Assembly (NCBI GenBank): GCA_027487245.1
Contig: JAIYDY010000002.1
Span: 1-64,000 of the forward strand
Direction: 5' to 3'
DNA: 64,000 nucleotides
Source: Hyphomicrobiales bacterium
GTDB lineage: Bacteria > Pseudomonadota > Alphaproteobacteria > Rhizobiales > Beijerinckiaceae
Under the pieces are notes generated by a model. It had not been told where the DNA came from. It saw only the letters and a list, made by a program, of their open reading frames with translations, and searched no databases. Below are positions 35,931 through 48,023 of this stretch, piece by piece (within the stretch, counting starts at the first letter, position 1; each line of letters starts with the position of its first letter). Position numbers and translations under genes: made by a program.

Positions 35931-36368
35931 GGGCGGGCGTCACTTTCGGGGCCGGATCGCGGGCAGCGTTCTTTCCGATCGGGTCATGCGCCCCATGTGG
36001 CCATCAGTTTGTGGTTCCGGCAAGCGGATGACAGCGTTTTTCGCCGGCACCATTTTCGGAGCGGCGGCCTTTCGCGATTCGCATTGCCTCAAAACCGTGC
36101 CGGTGATATTGCAGCGCAGCGAATTAGGGGGGCGCGTGCCTGGCCGGGACAAGGCCCCGGCATGCGCCTCCCCTGTTTTTTTGAACACGGCTGGCGCGGA
36201 CCAAGCGTTGCCGCTTCCGCAGCATCCGGCATCTGCGCCCTTCTTGGGGTGCGGGAGCCAAGTGCCACCTTGTAGCCTGTTCATACCGTATCGCCCGTCC
36301 GTTCTGTTCACGTCCGCCCTTTTCACGTCCCCGCGCCCTGCCGCGCCCGAAACGCAAAGTCCGCCACC
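35931..36368. other. 438-base divergent gap between hrcA and typA
   Basis: The gap holds the promoters of hrcA (minus) and typA (plus) and no protein gene. Its notable content is a very stable plus-strand hairpin with a seven-T run (36127-36182). It is described separately as a terminator, and could end a small RNA or act in the typA leader. Confidence 0.6.
36127..36182 (+). terminator. Strong intrinsic terminator inside the hrcA/typA gap (sRNA or attenuator)
   Basis: GGGG plus GGCGCGTGCC (36127-36140) pairs with GGCATGCGCC plus T-bulge CCCC (36159-36173), about 14 pairs with one G-U. An inner GGCC/GGCC helix adds to it. Seven T follow (36176-36182). The opposite strand has no T run. No plus-strand gene lies upstream except the already terminated tRNA-Ala, so the terminator must serve an unannotated transcript or the typA leader. 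A weak promoter-like TTGCCT-N17-TATTGC begins near 36084. Confidence 0.75.
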
Positions 36369-38195
<1,827 letters not shown>

Positions 38196-38233
38196 GGCCG
38201 CTCGCCAGTTTCGCGCCCTGCATCCGTGATCTT

Positions 38234-38289
38234 GCGTGACTGGGGTCTGTCACGCGGGTTTCCGCGGCCGCTCTTGCGTCAGCGCAAGA
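38234..38289 (+). repeat. Two hairpins downstream of typA
   Basis: GCGTGAC/GTCACGC (38234-38240 with 38249-38255, 8-base loop) and TCTTGCG/CGCAAGA (38272-38278 with 38283-38289, loop TCAG) are perfect 7-base stems following the typA stop. Neither has a T run, so they may slow 3' decay or assist Rho-dependent ends rather than terminate by themselves. Confidence 0.4.
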
Positions 38290-38379
38290 CGACCCTTGTC
38301 GCATCACGCCACTTTTGTGCGCTCCTTCATGGCATAAGACCCAGACCGGAAGCGGCGCTCTGCCGCCGGAGGGTCTGCC

Positions 38380-39222
38380 ATGACACACGGTGCCACAGCC
38401 AAACTCGAAGCGCTTGCCGCGCCGGCCCATGTCGCGCGCGTGACCTTGCAGGTGCGGGACCTTGACCGGGTGGCGAGGTTCTATGCCGACGCACTGGGCC
38501 TTGCCATCAGCGCCAGAACCGACACTCACATCACCCTCGCGGCAGGAGACGGAACGGCCCTGCTCGACCTGCGCACGGAGACCGGCCTGAAAGCCGCCGG
38601 GCAGGCGACGCCCGGCCTGTTCCACACGGCTTTCCTGCTGCCGGAACGGCGCGACCTCGCCGACTGGGTGCGCCATGCCCGACGCATCGGACTGGCCATC
38701 GAGGGCGCATCGGACCACTTGGTCAGCGAGGCAATCTACCTGTCCGATCCGGAAGGCAACGGCATCGAGATCTATGTGGACCGGCCCCGGTCGTCCTGGA
38801 AGTCTGATGGTATCGGCGTGGCCATGGCGACCTTGCCGCTGGATGGCGCATCGCTGCTGGCAGAACCAGCGACAGCCGGCGCGTGGCGCTTTCCGGATGC
38901 GGGACGGATCGGTCATGTCCATCTGAAGGTCGGCGATCTGGCGGCGGCAGAAGCGTTCTACCGGGCCGAACTCGGGCTCGACGTGATGGCGCGCTATCCG
39001 GGAGCCGTCTTTCTGGGATGGGGCGGCTATCACCACCACATCGCCCTCAATGTCTGGGCCTCGAAGGGAGCGCCGGCACGCACGGCAGGCCTTGCCGGCC
39101 TTGCCGAAATTGGGCTGACGGCAGATGGCACTCCGCCATGGGCCATGACCGGCCGGCCGGACCGTGCCGATCCGGCTGGCAACCGGCTTCTGCTGTCTCA
39201 GGCCAGCGCGTCGATCTCGTGA
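38380..39222 (+). CDS. VOC-superfamily protein, CatE-like (two glyoxalase/dioxygenase modules)
   Basis: A 280-residue protein with two vicinal-oxygen-chelate modules: residues about 18-135 (HVARVTLQVRDLDRVARFYADALG, SDPEGNGIEIYVDRP) and about 165-270 (GRIGHVHLKVGDLAAAEAFYR, WGGYHHHIALNVW). Possible metal ligands are His in GRIGHVHL and YHHHIA and Glu in GIEIY. It resembles CatE catechol-2,3-dioxygenase-like proteins of unknown substrate. Its last 25 bases overlap the convergent universal stress gene. Confidence 0.88.
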   Translation: MTHGATAKLEALAAPAHVARVTLQVRDLDRVARFYADALGLAISARTDTHITLAAGDGTALLDLRTETGLKAAGQATPGLFHTAFLLPERRDLADWVRHARRIGLAIEGASDHLVSEAIYLSDPEGNGIEIYVDRPRSSWKSDGIGVAMATLPLDGASLLAEPATAGAWRFPDAGRIGHVHLKVGDLAAAEAFYRAELGLDVMARYPGAVFLGWGGYHHHIALNVWASKGAPARTAGLAGLAEIGLTADGTPPWAMTGRPDRADPAGNRLLLSQASASIS

Positions 39223-39695
39223 TCACCCAGATGCCCTGGCACAATGGCCAGAGGCACGGGAAACTGGCCTGCTGAACGGCCAGCCAGCGTCGAGACCAGC
39301 GGGCCGGGCCCTTCAGGCTCGGTGCCGGCCGCAAGGATCAGGATGGCGACATCCTCGTCCTGTTCGATGATCCTCAGGATTTCCTCGGCCTTCTGGCCGG
39401 TCCTGACCAGTTTCTCGGGTTCGAGGCCCGCCACCGTGCGCACGATGGCGGCCGCTGCCTCCAGCCTGCGCTCTGCTGCGGCCTCGGCCTCGGCCTGCAT
39501 CACGTCGCCGACGCCAAGCCATTGGGTGAACTCGGGAGGCGCGACGATGGCGGCCAGAAGGACGCCGGAGCCGATGCGGGCCGCGCGGCGCGCGGCAAAG
39601 CGCACGGCCTTGGCGCATTCGGGGGTATCGTCGACCACCGCCATGAACTTGGGCCGGTGACCGGGCTCATAGGCGCGCCGGGTGGATGCTGTCAT
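39198..39695 (-). CDS. Universal stress protein, UspA family
   Basis: A 165-residue Usp domain: FMAVVDDTPECAKAVRFAAR at the N-terminus and a second half with ILILAAGTEPEGPGPLVSTL and GRSAGQFPVPLAIVPG near the C-terminus, resembling the ATP-binding G-2x-G-9x-G(S/T) loop in degenerate form. The frame is open to 39914, but ATG 39695 (MTASTRRAYEPGHRPKF) fits the family. It is downstream of trpS and probably in the same minus-strand unit as murJ-trpS. Confidence 0.88.
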   Translation of the reverse strand: MTASTRRAYEPGHRPKFMAVVDDTPECAKAVRFAARRAARIGSGVLLAAIVAPPEFTQWLGVGDVMQAEAEAAAERRLEAAAAIVRTVAGLEPEKLVRTGQKAEEILRIIEQDEDVAILILAAGTEPEGPGPLVSTLAGRSAGQFPVPLAIVPGHLGDHEIDALA

Positions 39696-39831
39696 GACTG
39701 CTCGTGTCTGCCATGCAAGACGCACCGCGATGACGGAGCCATCATGCGTGGAAGCCTGCGGGGACGCCATGTTGAGGGCACTGTCGCGGCGAAAGCAAGG
39801 CGCGCGACAAGCAAGTTGCCCGCCTTGCCCA

Positions 39832-40872
39832 TCAGCGGGCGCGAACGAAACCGACGATATCCTTGACCTCGGCCATGGTCGTGGTGGCGATCGCACGGGC
39901 GCGGTCGGCACCATCGACCAGAAGACGGTCGATTTCGGCCGGGTCAGCCAGAAGGCGCTTCATCTCGCCATTGATCGGGGACAGCTTGTCCACGGCCAGG
40001 TCGACCAGCGCCGCCTTGAAACCGGAGAACTGGGCTCCGCCGAAGCGGGTCAGCACATCCTGCTTCGAGATATCCGCCAGGCCTGCATAGATGCCGACCA
40101 GATTGTCGGCCTCGGGCCGGCCTTCCAGACCCTTTTCCTCAGAGGGCAGGGCATCGGGGTCTGTCTTGGCCTTGCGCACCTTCTGGGCGATCGTGTCCGC
40201 ATCATCGGTCATGTTGATGCGGGAATAGTCGGATGGGTCCGACTTCGACATTTTCTTGGTGCCGTCGCGCAGCGACATCACCCTGGCGGCCGGGCCGCCG
40301 ATCATCGGCTCGGTCAGCGGAAAGAAGCTGTCACCATGGCCGTGAGCGGCGATCTGCGCGGCAAAATCGGTGTTGAACTTCTGCGCGATATCGCGCGTCA
40401 GTTCGAGATGCTGCTTCTGATCTTCGCCAACCGGCACGGCGGTGGCCTTGTAGAGCAGGATGTCAGCCGCCATCAGCACCGGATAGCCATAGAGCCCGAC
40501 CGAGGCGTTCTCGCGGTCCTTGCCGGCCTTTTCCTTGAACTGCGTCATGCGGTTGAGCCAGCCGAGCCGAGCCACGCAATTGAAGATCCAGCCGAGTTCG
40601 GCGTGCTGGGAGACCTGGCTCTGGTTGAACAGGATCGAGCGCTTCGGGTCGATGCCTGCGGCCATGTAGGCCGCCGTGACCTCGCGGATGGCGCGGGTCA
40701 GATCGGCCGGATCCTGCCAGACGGTGACGGCGTGCATGTCCACGACGCAGTAAATGCAATCGTGGCTTTCCTGCATCTGCACCCAGCGCTTGAGAGCGCC
40801 CAGGTAATTGCCCAGATGGAGGGTGTGCGTGGGCTGCATGCCTGAAAACACGCGCGGGCTGAAACTGGCCAT
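39832..40872 (-). CDS. trpS: Tryptophanyl-tRNA synthetase
   Basis: A 346-residue class I synthetase. The HIGH-like motif is [17 protein letters not shown] and the KMSKS loop is [13 protein letters not shown]. The central region includes [35 protein letters not shown] 40872 with GGAAG upstream is preferred over TTG 40890. It lies between murJ and the Usp gene, as is common in this order. Confidence 0.96.
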   Translation of the reverse strand: MASFSPRVFSGMQPTHTLHLGNYLGALKRWVQMQESHDCIYCVVDMHAVTVWQDPADLTRAIREVTAAYMAAGIDPKRSILFNQSQVSQHAELGWIFNCVARLGWLNRMTQFKEKAGKDRENASVGLYGYPVLMAADILLYKATAVPVGEDQKQHLELTRDIAQKFNTDFAAQIAAHGHGDSFFPLTEPMIGGPAARVMSLRDGTKKMSKSDPSDYSRINMTDDADTIAQKVRKAKTDPDALPSEEKGLEGRPEADNLVGIYAGLADISKQDVLTRFGGAQFSGFKAALVDLAVDKLSPINGEMKRLLADPAEIDRLLVDGADRARAIATTTMAEVKDIVGFVRAR

Positions 40873-40969
40873 GGGGAAACTTCCGATCAAGAACAGGCTG
40901 AGGCCTTATGCGCGAAGCACGATCAGGCTGACAAGTGCGCAAGGCGGGTTTGCTTGATCCGACTGCCGT

Positions 40970-42568
40970 TCAGGACGGCGCGGTGCCCTGCGTTGTCCGG
41001 GCCCAGAAGCGGCTGCGCAGGCCGAATGCCCACGCGGATGCGGCATAGACAGCAAGACCGGCTGTGCACAGGCCGATCAGCAGGGCGAAGGCGCGCCAGT
41101 CCGCCACCTTGCCGACCAGGTCGTCGTGCAGGTCCATGCCGAGCGTCATCACCGCAGCGGCCATGATCGCGGCCGAGGCCACACCGATCGCCACTGTCCG
41201 CAGCAGGGAAGCATCCGGCCGCCAGAGCCCGTCGCGCCAGAGCAGTGCCGCGAGAGCCAGGCTCTGGGTCCAGAAGGCCAGCGACGCTGCCAGCGCGGCC
41301 CCGGCCGCCGGCTGGCTGCCCGAGAGCAGCAGCCCCGCGCCGATTGCCATGGCGATCGAGACGAGGCCGACCATCAGCGGTTTTCCCGGGTTCTGACGTG
41401 CGAAATAGACCTGCGACAGCACCTTTGCGACCACAGCTCCTGGCAAACCGATGGCAAAGGCAAAGAGTGCGGCTGCCGTGCGCTCTCGGTCGACCGGGCC
41501 AAACTTTCCGCGCTCGAACAACACGGCCACGATCGGCTCGGCGAGGACAGCCAGCGCGGTCGCGGCGGGGATGGCGAGCAGCAAGCCGAGCGCGAGCGCT
41601 GCCGAGACTGTGCGACGCCGGCCATCAGAATCACCTTCGGCCTCCCGTGCCGCGATCTCGGGCAGCAGCACAACGCCCATGGCCACGGCCACGAAACCGA
41701 GCGGAAGCTGGAAGACGCGGTCGGCATAGTAGAGCCAAGACACCGCGCCAGGCTGGACCGAGGCGATCTGAGTCGCCACCAGCAGCACGAACTGGGAGGT
41801 CGCACTGGCCAGCAGCGCAGGCAGGCCCAGCAGCAGGAGCCGTTTCATGGCAGGCGACCAGCCAAACCTGAGGCGCGGAATGCCGGGCGCTTTCCAGCCG
41901 AGGGCCCAGAACACCAGCAGAAGGTGGAGGGCACCGGCGAGTGACACCGACCAGGCCAGCGTCTTGGCCGTCCGAAACGGGCTTTGGGCCTGCCATTCGC
42001 TCCAGACCAGGGCGCTGATCAGCACGAGATTGAGCACGACCGGTGCCAGCGCCGCGACGGCAAAGCGCTTGTTGGCATTGAGGATGGCCGCGACCAGCGA
42101 GGCCATCACCGTGAAACCGACGAAGGGCAGCGCCAGCCGCGTATAGCTCTGCGCCAGCGCATAGGTCACAGGCGCGTCGCGGAAGCCGCCGGCCAGCGCC
42201 AGCACCAGCCACGGCGCGATCAGCTCGGACAGCCCGACGATGATGAGCAGGATGCCTGCGAAATTGCCCAGCGCCTCGCCGGCAAAGCGTCGTGCCTCCG
42301 CTTCGCCCTCGTTCGCCTTCAGGCCGAGATAGACCGGCACGAACGGCGCATTGAGGCCGCCTTCGCCGAGGACGCGGCGGAACATGTTCGGCAACCGGAA
42401 CGCCACGAGGAAGGCATCGGCGATCGGCCCGGCACCAAGCGCGCGGGCAATCAGCACATCGCGGACAAAACCCAGGATGCGGGACAGCACCGTCGCCAGA
42501 CCAACGATGACCGAGTCGCGCGCGAGGTGCGAAGACCCCTCAACCTGATCTTCGGCGCGTTCCCTCAT
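40970..42568 (-). CDS. murJ: Lipid II flippase MurJ
   Basis: A 532-residue MVF-family membrane protein with about 14 hydrophobic segments, needed to flip lipid II across the inner membrane for peptidoglycan synthesis. The family signature near the N-terminus is FRLPNMFRRVLGEGGLNAPFVPVYL, with the preceding SRILGFVRDVLIARALG. The later YFARQNPGKPLMVG also fits. It follows hslU by 66 bases; that gap contains a long hairpin ending three bases before the murJ ATG. Confidence 0.94.
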   Translation of the reverse strand: MRERAEDQVEGSSHLARDSVIVGLATVLSRILGFVRDVLIARALGAGPIADAFLVAFRLPNMFRRVLGEGGLNAPFVPVYLGLKANEGEAEARRFAGEALGNFAGILLIIVGLSELIAPWLVLALAGGFRDAPVTYALAQSYTRLALPFVGFTVMASLVAAILNANKRFAVAALAPVVLNLVLISALVWSEWQAQSPFRTAKTLAWSVSLAGALHLLLVFWALGWKAPGIPRLRFGWSPAMKRLLLLGLPALLASATSQFVLLVATQIASVQPGAVSWLYYADRVFQLPLGFVAVAMGVVLLPEIAAREAEGDSDGRRRTVSAALALGLLLAIPAATALAVLAEPIVAVLFERGKFGPVDRERTAAALFAFAIGLPGAVVAKVLSQVYFARQNPGKPLMVGLVSIAMAIGAGLLLSGSQPAAGAALAASLAFWTQSLALAALLWRDGLWRPDASLLRTVAIGVASAAIMAAAVMTLGMDLHDDLVGKVADWRAFALLIGLCTAGLAVYAASAWAFGLRSRFWARTTQGTAPS

Positions 42569-42572
42569 GCGG

Positions 42573-42621
42573 CTGAGTGTAGCGCGCTTTGCGGCGGAAG
42601 GGAGACTGCGCGCGCACTCAG
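42573..42621 (-). repeat. Long inverted repeat between hslU and murJ
   Basis: CTGAGTG (42573-42579) and GCGCGC (42582-42587) pair with GCGCGC (42608-42613) and CACTCAG (42615-42621): 13 pairs with a small internal loop and a 20-base apical loop. There is no T run on the minus strand. The structure ends just before the murJ start and leaves no free Shine-Dalgarno, so it may affect murJ translation or mark mRNA processing. Confidence 0.5.
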
Positions 42622-42634
42622 CAGCACGACAGCC

Positions 42635-43942
42635 TCACAGGATGAACCGGGACAGGTCGGTGTTCTTGGACAGATCGCCGACGCGGGCCTCGACATAGGC
42701 CGCATCGATGCGGATGGTCTCGCCGCTGCGATCGGGCGCGGTGAACGAAATGTCGTCCAGAACCCGCTCGATCACGGTCTGGAGCCGGCGCGCGCCGATG
42801 TTCTCGACCGTGGAATTGACATGCACGGCCACGCGGGCCAGCGCCGCCACGGCGTCGTCGGTGAAGACCATGTCCAGCCCTTCGGTCGCCATCATGGCGA
42901 CGGACTGCTTGAGCAGGCTGACCTCGGTGTCGGTCAGGATACGCTTGAAATCATCGACATCGAGCGGCAAGAGCTCGACCCGGATCGGCAGCCGGCCCTG
43001 CAATTCAGGCAGCAGGTCGGACGGCTTGGCGACATGGAAGGCCCCCGAGGCGATGAACAGGATATGGTCGCTCTTGACCGGCCCGTGCTTGGTCGAGACC
43101 GTGGTGCCTTCAATCAGCGGCAGCAGGTCGCGCTGCACGCCCTCGCGGGAGACATCTGCCCCGCCCCGGCCCTCGCGGCTGCAGATCTTGTCGATCTCGT
43201 CGAGAAAGACGATGCCGTTGTTCTCGACCTGGCGGATGGCCTCCTGCACCAGCGCATCCTGATCAAGCAGCTTGTCGCTCTCTTCCTGCACCAGCGGATC
43301 GTAGGCGTCCTTCACCGACATGCGGCGCGGCTTGCCGGTCCTGCCGAAAGCCTTGCCGAACAGGTCGCCGATGTTGATGGCGCCGACCGAGGTTCCGGGC
43401 TGGTTCGGCAACTCGAACAGCGGCATGCCGCCCCCGCCTGCTGGCAACTCGACCTCGATTTCCTTGTCGTCCATCTCGCCGGCGCGCAGCTTGCGGCGGA
43501 ACGAATCGCGGGTGGCGGGGCTGGCAGTCGCGCCGACCAGCGCATCGAGCACGCGCTCTTCTGCGGCAATGTGAGCCTTGGCCAGAACCTCCTTGCGCCG
43601 GGCATCGCGCACCAGGCCGATGCCGACTTCCAGCAGATCGCGCACGATGGATTCGACATCGCGCCCGACATAGCCGACTTCCGTGAACTTGGTGGCCTCG
43701 ACCTTGAGAAAGGGCGCGCCCGCAAGGCGGGCGAGACGCCGCGAGATCTCGGTCTTGCCGCAGCCTGTCGGGCCGATCATCAGGATGTTCTTGGGCGCGA
43801 CCTCATCGCGCAGCGGGCCTTCCAGTTGCTGCCGGCGCCAGCGGTTGCGCAACGCGATGGCCACGGCGCGCTTGGCATCCTTCTGACCAACGATGAAGCG
43901 GTCGAGTTCGGAGACGATCTCGCGGGGGGAGAAGGTGGTCAT
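42635..43942 (-). CDS. hslU: ATP-dependent protease ATPase subunit HslU
   Basis: A 435-residue AAA+ unfoldase. Walker A is [17 protein letters not shown] and Walker [14 protein letters not shown]. The pore motif region is AEVGYVGR-like ([19 protein letters not shown]), and the C-terminus LSRFIL is the usual docking tail that activates HslV. It starts ten bases after hslV ends. Confidence 0.97.
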   Translation of the reverse strand: MTTFSPREIVSELDRFIVGQKDAKRAVAIALRNRWRRQQLEGPLRDEVAPKNILMIGPTGCGKTEISRRLARLAGAPFLKVEATKFTEVGYVGRDVESIVRDLLEVGIGLVRDARRKEVLAKAHIAAEERVLDALVGATASPATRDSFRRKLRAGEMDDKEIEVELPAGGGGMPLFELPNQPGTSVGAINIGDLFGKAFGRTGKPRRMSVKDAYDPLVQEESDKLLDQDALVQEAIRQVENNGIVFLDEIDKICSREGRGGADVSREGVQRDLLPLIEGTTVSTKHGPVKSDHILFIASGAFHVAKPSDLLPELQGRLPIRVELLPLDVDDFKRILTDTEVSLLKQSVAMMATEGLDMVFTDDAVAALARVAVHVNSTVENIGARRLQTVIERVLDDISFTAPDRSGETIRIDAAYVEARVGDLSKNTDLSRFIL

Positions 43943-43952
43943 TCGCGGCTCC

Positions 43953-44510
43953 TCACGCCAGATCGAGCTGCTCGATGACGAGCGAATGGTTGGTGTAGAC
44001 GCAGATGTCGCCGGCGATCTTCATCGCCTTGCGCACGATGGCCTCGGCGTCGAGGTCAGTGTCGGCCAGAGCGCGGGCCGCTGCCAGGGCGTAATTTCCG
44101 CCAGAGCCGATGGCCATGATGCCATCGGAGGGCTCGAGCACATCCCCGGTGCCGCTCAGCAACAGCGAAACCTCCTTGTCGGCGACCAGCAGCATGGCTT
44201 CGAGCCGCCTGAGATAGCGATCCGTGCGCCAGTCCTTGGCCAGTTCCACGCAGGCCCGCATCAACTGGGCCGGATACTGGTCAAGTTTGGCTTCCAGCCG
44301 CTCGAACAGGGTGAACGCGTCCGCGGTCGCCCCTGCGAAACCGGCAATGACCTGACCCTTGGCGAGCAGGCGCACCTTGCGGGCATTGCCCTTGACGATT
44401 GTCGGACCGAGGCTGACCTGTCCATCGCCGCCGATCACGACCTTGCCGCCCTTGCGCACCATCAGGATCGTGGTCGCGTGCATCACGGGAAGGACACCAA
44501 GCTCCATCAT
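43953..44510 (-). CDS. hslV: ATP-dependent protease proteolytic subunit HslV
   Basis: A 185-residue threonine protease. Maturation exposes Thr within [20 protein letters not shown], so the residues before TTIL are removed. Other conserved parts are [20 protein letters not shown] and [13 protein letters not shown]. The start is uncertain: ATG 44510 or 44507 gives the short leader usual in alphaproteobacteria, ATG 44483 is possible, and the long frame to 44792 overlaps divergent hisB and is rejected. Confidence 0.93.
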   Translation of the reverse strand: MMELGVLPVMHATTILMVRKGGKVVIGGDGQVSLGPTIVKGNARKVRLLAKGQVIAGFAGATADAFTLFERLEAKLDQYPAQLMRACVELAKDWRTDRYLRRLEAMLLVADKEVSLLLSGTGDVLEPSDGIMAIGSGGNYALAAARALADTDLDAEAIVRKAMKIAGDICVYTNHSLVIEQLDLA

Positions 44511-44676
44511 TGTCGAATCGCCTCCAGGGGGAACCTCATGCGCTATGTAGGCATTGTCGCCGTCCGGACCAACGGTCGGCATCGCGGCAGTCGTCACGCA
44601 ATGCGGCAAATCAGGTTTCCACTTTGGCGAGACTTGCTCTAAAGCGACCGGACCAAGGGGTTGCGAGGTCACAGCA

Positions 44677-45264
44677 ATGCGCACCGGCGAGATCAAGCGT
44701 CGCACAGCGGAAACCGATGTCCATGTCGTCGTCAATCTCGACGGCACCGGCAAGGCCGAGATCAGGACGGGTGTGGGCTTTTTCGACCACATGCTGGAGC
44801 TGTTCGCGCGTCATTCGCTGATCGATGTCACCGCGCACGTGACCGGCGATCTCCACGTCGATTTCCACCACACGGTGGAGGATACAGGCATCGCGCTGGG
44901 GCAGGCGATCCTGGCTGCGCTGGGCGACAAGAAGGGTCTGGCCCGCTATGCCGACATCCACATGCCGATGGACGAGACGCTGACGCGCGTGGCCGTCGAT
45001 GTCTCGGGGCGGCCTTTCCTCGTGTTCCGCACCAGCTTTCCGGTTCCAAAGATCGGCGAGTTCGACACCGAACTGGTGCGCGAGTTCTTTCAGGCCTTCG
45101 CCATGAACGCGGGCCTGACGCTTCATGTCGAGACCCTGTATGGGGCCAATGCCCATCACATCGCCGAAAGCTGCTTCAAGGGGCTGGCACGCACACTGCG
45201 GCTGGCGCTCAGTGTCGATCCGCGCGAAGGTGGGCGCATCCCGTCCACCAAGGGCGCTTTGTGA
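44677..45264 (+). CDS. hisB: Imidazoleglycerol-phosphate dehydratase
   Basis: A 195-residue monofunctional HisB that dehydrates imidazoleglycerol phosphate, step six of histidine synthesis. Metal-binding and catalytic motifs include [34 protein letters not shown] and [23 protein letters not shown] 44677 follows GAGGTC. It opens the operon hisB-DUF2628-hisH-hisA-hisF-hisE and diverges from hslVU. Confidence 0.97.
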   Translation: MRTGEIKRRTAETDVHVVVNLDGTGKAEIRTGVGFFDHMLELFARHSLIDVTAHVTGDLHVDFHHTVEDTGIALGQAILAALGDKKGLARYADIHMPMDETLTRVAVDVSGRPFLVFRTSFPVPKIGEFDTELVREFFQAFAMNAGLTLHVETLYGANAHHIAESCFKGLARTLRLALSVDPREGGRIPSTKGAL

Positions 45265-45274
45265 GAGCACACCC

Positions 45275-45787
45275 ATGGCGTTCTACACCGTGCTGATGCC
45301 GCCTGCGGCTGCTGGCGAAACGCAAACCGAACAGTTCGAAAAGACCGTCTTCCTCAAGGATGGCTTTGCGGTCTTCGCTTTTCTGTTCACCGGGCTCTGG
45401 CTGCTGTCGAAGCGGCTCTGGCTGGCCTTTGCCGTCTTCCTGCTGGTCTGGCTGGCGCTCGCCTTCGGCGGCCGGGCTGTCGGCCTGCACCCGCTCGGGC
45501 TGGCTCTCGCGCAGGCGCTGATCGGGCTGTTCCTCGGGCTTGAAGGCCATGCCCTGCAGGAGCGCAAATTGCTCCGCAAGGGCTGGCAACTGGCCGGCGT
45601 GGTCGAAGGCAAGGATGTCGGGGCGGTCGAACGCCGGTTCTTCGAGACCTTGCCGATGGCGGCAAGGCTATTGCTGAGCACGTCCGGGCCGGCCGGGCCG
45701 CTGTCCGGGCCGGCCATGGCAACACGCACGCCGGGCAACCAGGGCACGGTGCTTGGCCTCTTTCCGGATGCGCAAGGCCGGACATGA
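45275..45787 (+). CDS. DUF2628 membrane protein of the histidine operon
   Basis: A 170-residue protein opening [10 protein letters not shown] and continuing with [24 protein letters not shown]. Three or four hydrophobic segments lie between residues 30 and 90, followed by a soluble tail. Function unknown; the family recurs between hisB and hisH in this order of bacteria. It begins ten bases after hisB and overlaps the hisH start by four bases (ATGA). Confidence 0.9.
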   Translation: MAFYTVLMPPAAAGETQTEQFEKTVFLKDGFAVFAFLFTGLWLLSKRLWLAFAVFLLVWLALAFGGRAVGLHPLGLALAQALIGLFLGLEGHALQERKLLRKGWQLAGVVEGKDVGAVERRFFETLPMAARLLLSTSGPAGPLSGPAMATRTPGNQGTVLGLFPDAQGRT

Positions 45788-46440
45788 GCGCCAGCGTCGC
45801 GATCATCGACTACGGCTCGGGCAATCTGCACTCGGCCGCAAAGGCCTTCGAGCGGGCCGCCCGCGAGGCGGGATTGCCGGTGGCCATCCATGTCACCAGT
45901 TCGCCCGAGATTGTGGCGGCTGCCGACCACATCGTGCTGCCCGGTGTCGGGGCCTTCGCCGATTGCCGGCGCGGTCTCGTTGCCCTTCCGGGCATGATCG
46001 AGGCGATGAGCGAAGCTGTACTGGGCAGGGGCAGGCCCTTTCTTGGCATCTGCGTCGGCATGCAGTTGATGGCGACGCGCGGGCTTGAACACGAGATCAG
46101 CCCCGGCCTTGGCTGGATTGCCGGCGATGTCGCCGCCATCGTGCCGTCTGACCCCGCCCTCAAGATCCCGCACATGGGCTGGAACACGCTCGACTGTTCC
46201 CGGCCTCATGCCCTGCTCGACGGCATCGCGCTGGGGCCTTCGGGATGGCATGCCTACTTCGTGCATTCGTTCGCGCTGACACCAAGCCACGACGGCGACC
46301 TGATTGCCACCACCAGTCATGGCGGGCCGGTGCCGTCCATGGTTGGCCGCGAGACCATGGCCGGGGTGCAGTTCCACCCGGAAAAGAGCCAGAAACTCGG
46401 CCTCAGGCTGATCACGAACTTCCTGAGGTGGGCCCCATGA
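45784..46440 (+). CDS. hisH: Imidazole glycerol phosphate synthase, glutaminase subunit
   Basis: A 218-residue class I glutamine amidotransferase. The oxyanion/nucleophile elbow is [15 protein letters not shown] (catalytic Cys) and the His-x-Glu pair is [13 protein letters not shown]. It provides ammonia to HisF. Conserved N-terminus [15 protein letters not shown]. It is translationally coupled to the DUF2628 gene by a four-base overlap. Confidence 0.97.
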   Translation: MSASVAIIDYGSGNLHSAAKAFERAAREAGLPVAIHVTSSPEIVAAADHIVLPGVGAFADCRRGLVALPGMIEAMSEAVLGRGRPFLGICVGMQLMATRGLEHEISPGLGWIAGDVAAIVPSDPALKIPHMGWNTLDCSRPHALLDGIALGPSGWHAYFVHSFALTPSHDGDLIATTSHGGPVPSMVGRETMAGVQFHPEKSQKLGLRLITNFLRWAP

Positions 46441-46498
46441 CAGCGGTCGCCCGAATGGCTCTTGCAGCCCGAAGTGGTCGGTTCCGGAGGATCGCCGC

Positions 46499-47239
46499 AT
46501 GATCCTGTTTCCCGCCATCGACCTCAAGAATGGCCAATGCGTCCGCCTGCGTCAGGGCGAGATGGACAGCGCCACGGTGTTCAGCGACGATCCCGCCGCC
46601 CAGGCGGCAAGCTTCGAGGCGCAGGGCTTCCGCTGGCTGCATGTGGTCGATCTTGATGGTGCCTTCGCCGGCAAGCCGATGAACGGGCAGGCCGTGGATG
46701 CGATCCTGGCGCGCGTGTCGTTCCCGGTGCAGCTCGGCGGCGGCATCCGCGATCTGGCCACGGTCGAGGGCTGGCTCGCCAAGGGCGTGGCCCGCGTCAT
46801 CATCGGCACGGCTGCCGTCCGCGATCCGGCCTTCGTCAAGGCCGCCGCCCGCGCCCATCCCGGCCGCATCGTGGTCGGTATCGATGCACGGGACGGCTTC
46901 GTGGCCGTCGAGGGCTGGGCCGAAACCTCGGCGCTCAGCGCAGCCGACCTTGGCCGGCGCTTCGAGGATGCCGGCGTGGCAGCCATCGTCTACACCGACA
47001 TTGCCCGCGACGGCATGTTGCAGGGTGTCAACTGGGAGGGCACGATCGGCCTTGCGCAGGCCTTGTCGATCCCTGTCATCGCGTCGGGCGGGCTGGCTTC
47101 GCTGGCCGATGTCGAGCGGCTGATGCAGCCTGATGCCGCCCTTCTCGAAGGGGCGATCACCGGCCGCGCCCTTTATGATGGCCGGATCGATGCACAGGCG
47201 GCCCTGAAGCTGGTTGCCAGTCGGAGCCGCACCGCATGA
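46499..47239 (+). CDS. hisA: Phosphoribosylformimino-AICAR ribotide isomerase
   Basis: A 246-residue beta/alpha barrel enzyme catalysing the ProFAR-to-PRFAR isomerisation. The catalytic Asp lies in [18 protein letters not shown] and the second Asp region is [18 protein letters not shown]. Phosphate-binding loops [13 protein letters not shown] and [13 protein letters not shown] are present. GGAGG precedes the ATG. Its stop overlaps hisF by four bases. Confidence 0.97.
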   Translation: MILFPAIDLKNGQCVRLRQGEMDSATVFSDDPAAQAASFEAQGFRWLHVVDLDGAFAGKPMNGQAVDAILARVSFPVQLGGGIRDLATVEGWLAKGVARVIIGTAAVRDPAFVKAAARAHPGRIVVGIDARDGFVAVEGWAETSALSAADLGRRFEDAGVAAIVYTDIARDGMLQGVNWEGTIGLAQALSIPVIASGGLASLADVERLMQPDAALLEGAITGRALYDGRIDAQAALKLVASRSRTA

Positions 47240-48012
47240 CCCTCAAGACCCGCTTGATCCCCTGCCTCGACGTCAAGGATGGCCGTGTCGTCAAGGGCGT
47301 GCAGTTCGTCAACCTGCGTGATGCCGGAGACCCGGTGGAGGCTGCCAAAGCCTATGACGCCGCCGGTGCAGACGAATTGTGCTTCCTCGACATCAGCGCC
47401 AGCCACGAAGGGCGCGGCATCCTGCTCGATGTCGTGACGCGCACGGCGGAGGCCTGCTTCATGCCGCTTACGGTCGGTGGCGGCGTGCGCAGCACCGACG
47501 ACATCCGCCGGCTTTTGCTGGCCGGTGCCGACAAGGTCTCGATCAACACCGCTGCCGTGACGCGCCGTGATTTCGTGCGCGAGGCTGCCGAGAAATTTGG
47601 TGCGCAGTGCATCGTCGTGGCCATCGACGCCAAGCGCGTCTCGGCGGACGGCGCACCGGCCCGTTTCGAGATCTTCACGCATGGCGGACGCACCCCGACC
47701 GGGCTCGACGCGGTGGCTTTTGCGCGCGAGGTCACGGCGCTGGGGGCGGGCGAGCTGCTCGTCACCTCGATGGACCGCGACGGCATGAAGACCGGCTACG
47801 ATGTGGCCCTGACCCGCGCCATCGCCGATGCGGTATCCGTGCCGGTGATTGCGTCCGGCGGTGTCGGCACGCTCGATCATCTGGTGGAAGGCGTGACCCA
47901 AGGGCATGCCAGCGCCGTGCTGGCGGCCTCGATCTTCCACTTCGGCACCTTCAGCATCGGGCAAGCCAAGGCGCACATGGCGGCGGCCGGGCTGGCGATG
48001 CGGATCGATTGA
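47236..48012 (+). CDS. hisF: Imidazole glycerol phosphate synthase, cyclase subunit
   Basis: A 258-residue barrel that makes imidazole glycerol phosphate and AICAR with ammonia from HisH. The N-terminus [20 protein letters not shown] carries the catalytic Asp, and [16 protein letters not shown] the second. Phosphate loops are [15 protein letters not shown] and [14 protein letters not shown]. It is coupled by a four-base overlap to hisA and followed 11 bases later by hisE. Confidence 0.97.
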   Translation: MTLKTRLIPCLDVKDGRVVKGVQFVNLRDAGDPVEAAKAYDAAGADELCFLDISASHEGRGILLDVVTRTAEACFMPLTVGGGVRSTDDIRRLLLAGADKVSINTAAVTRRDFVREAAEKFGAQCIVVAIDAKRVSADGAPARFEIFTHGGRTPTGLDAVAFAREVTALGAGELLVTSMDRDGMKTGYDVALTRAIADAVSVPVIASGGVGTLDHLVEGVTQGHASAVLAASIFHFGTFSIGQAKAHMAAAGLAMRID

Positions 48013-48023
48013 GGAGCCCGCCG

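Noticed and set aside
35931-36368. CIRCE operator at the hrcA promoter
   Set aside because: No TTAGCACTC or GAGTGCTAA arm is present.
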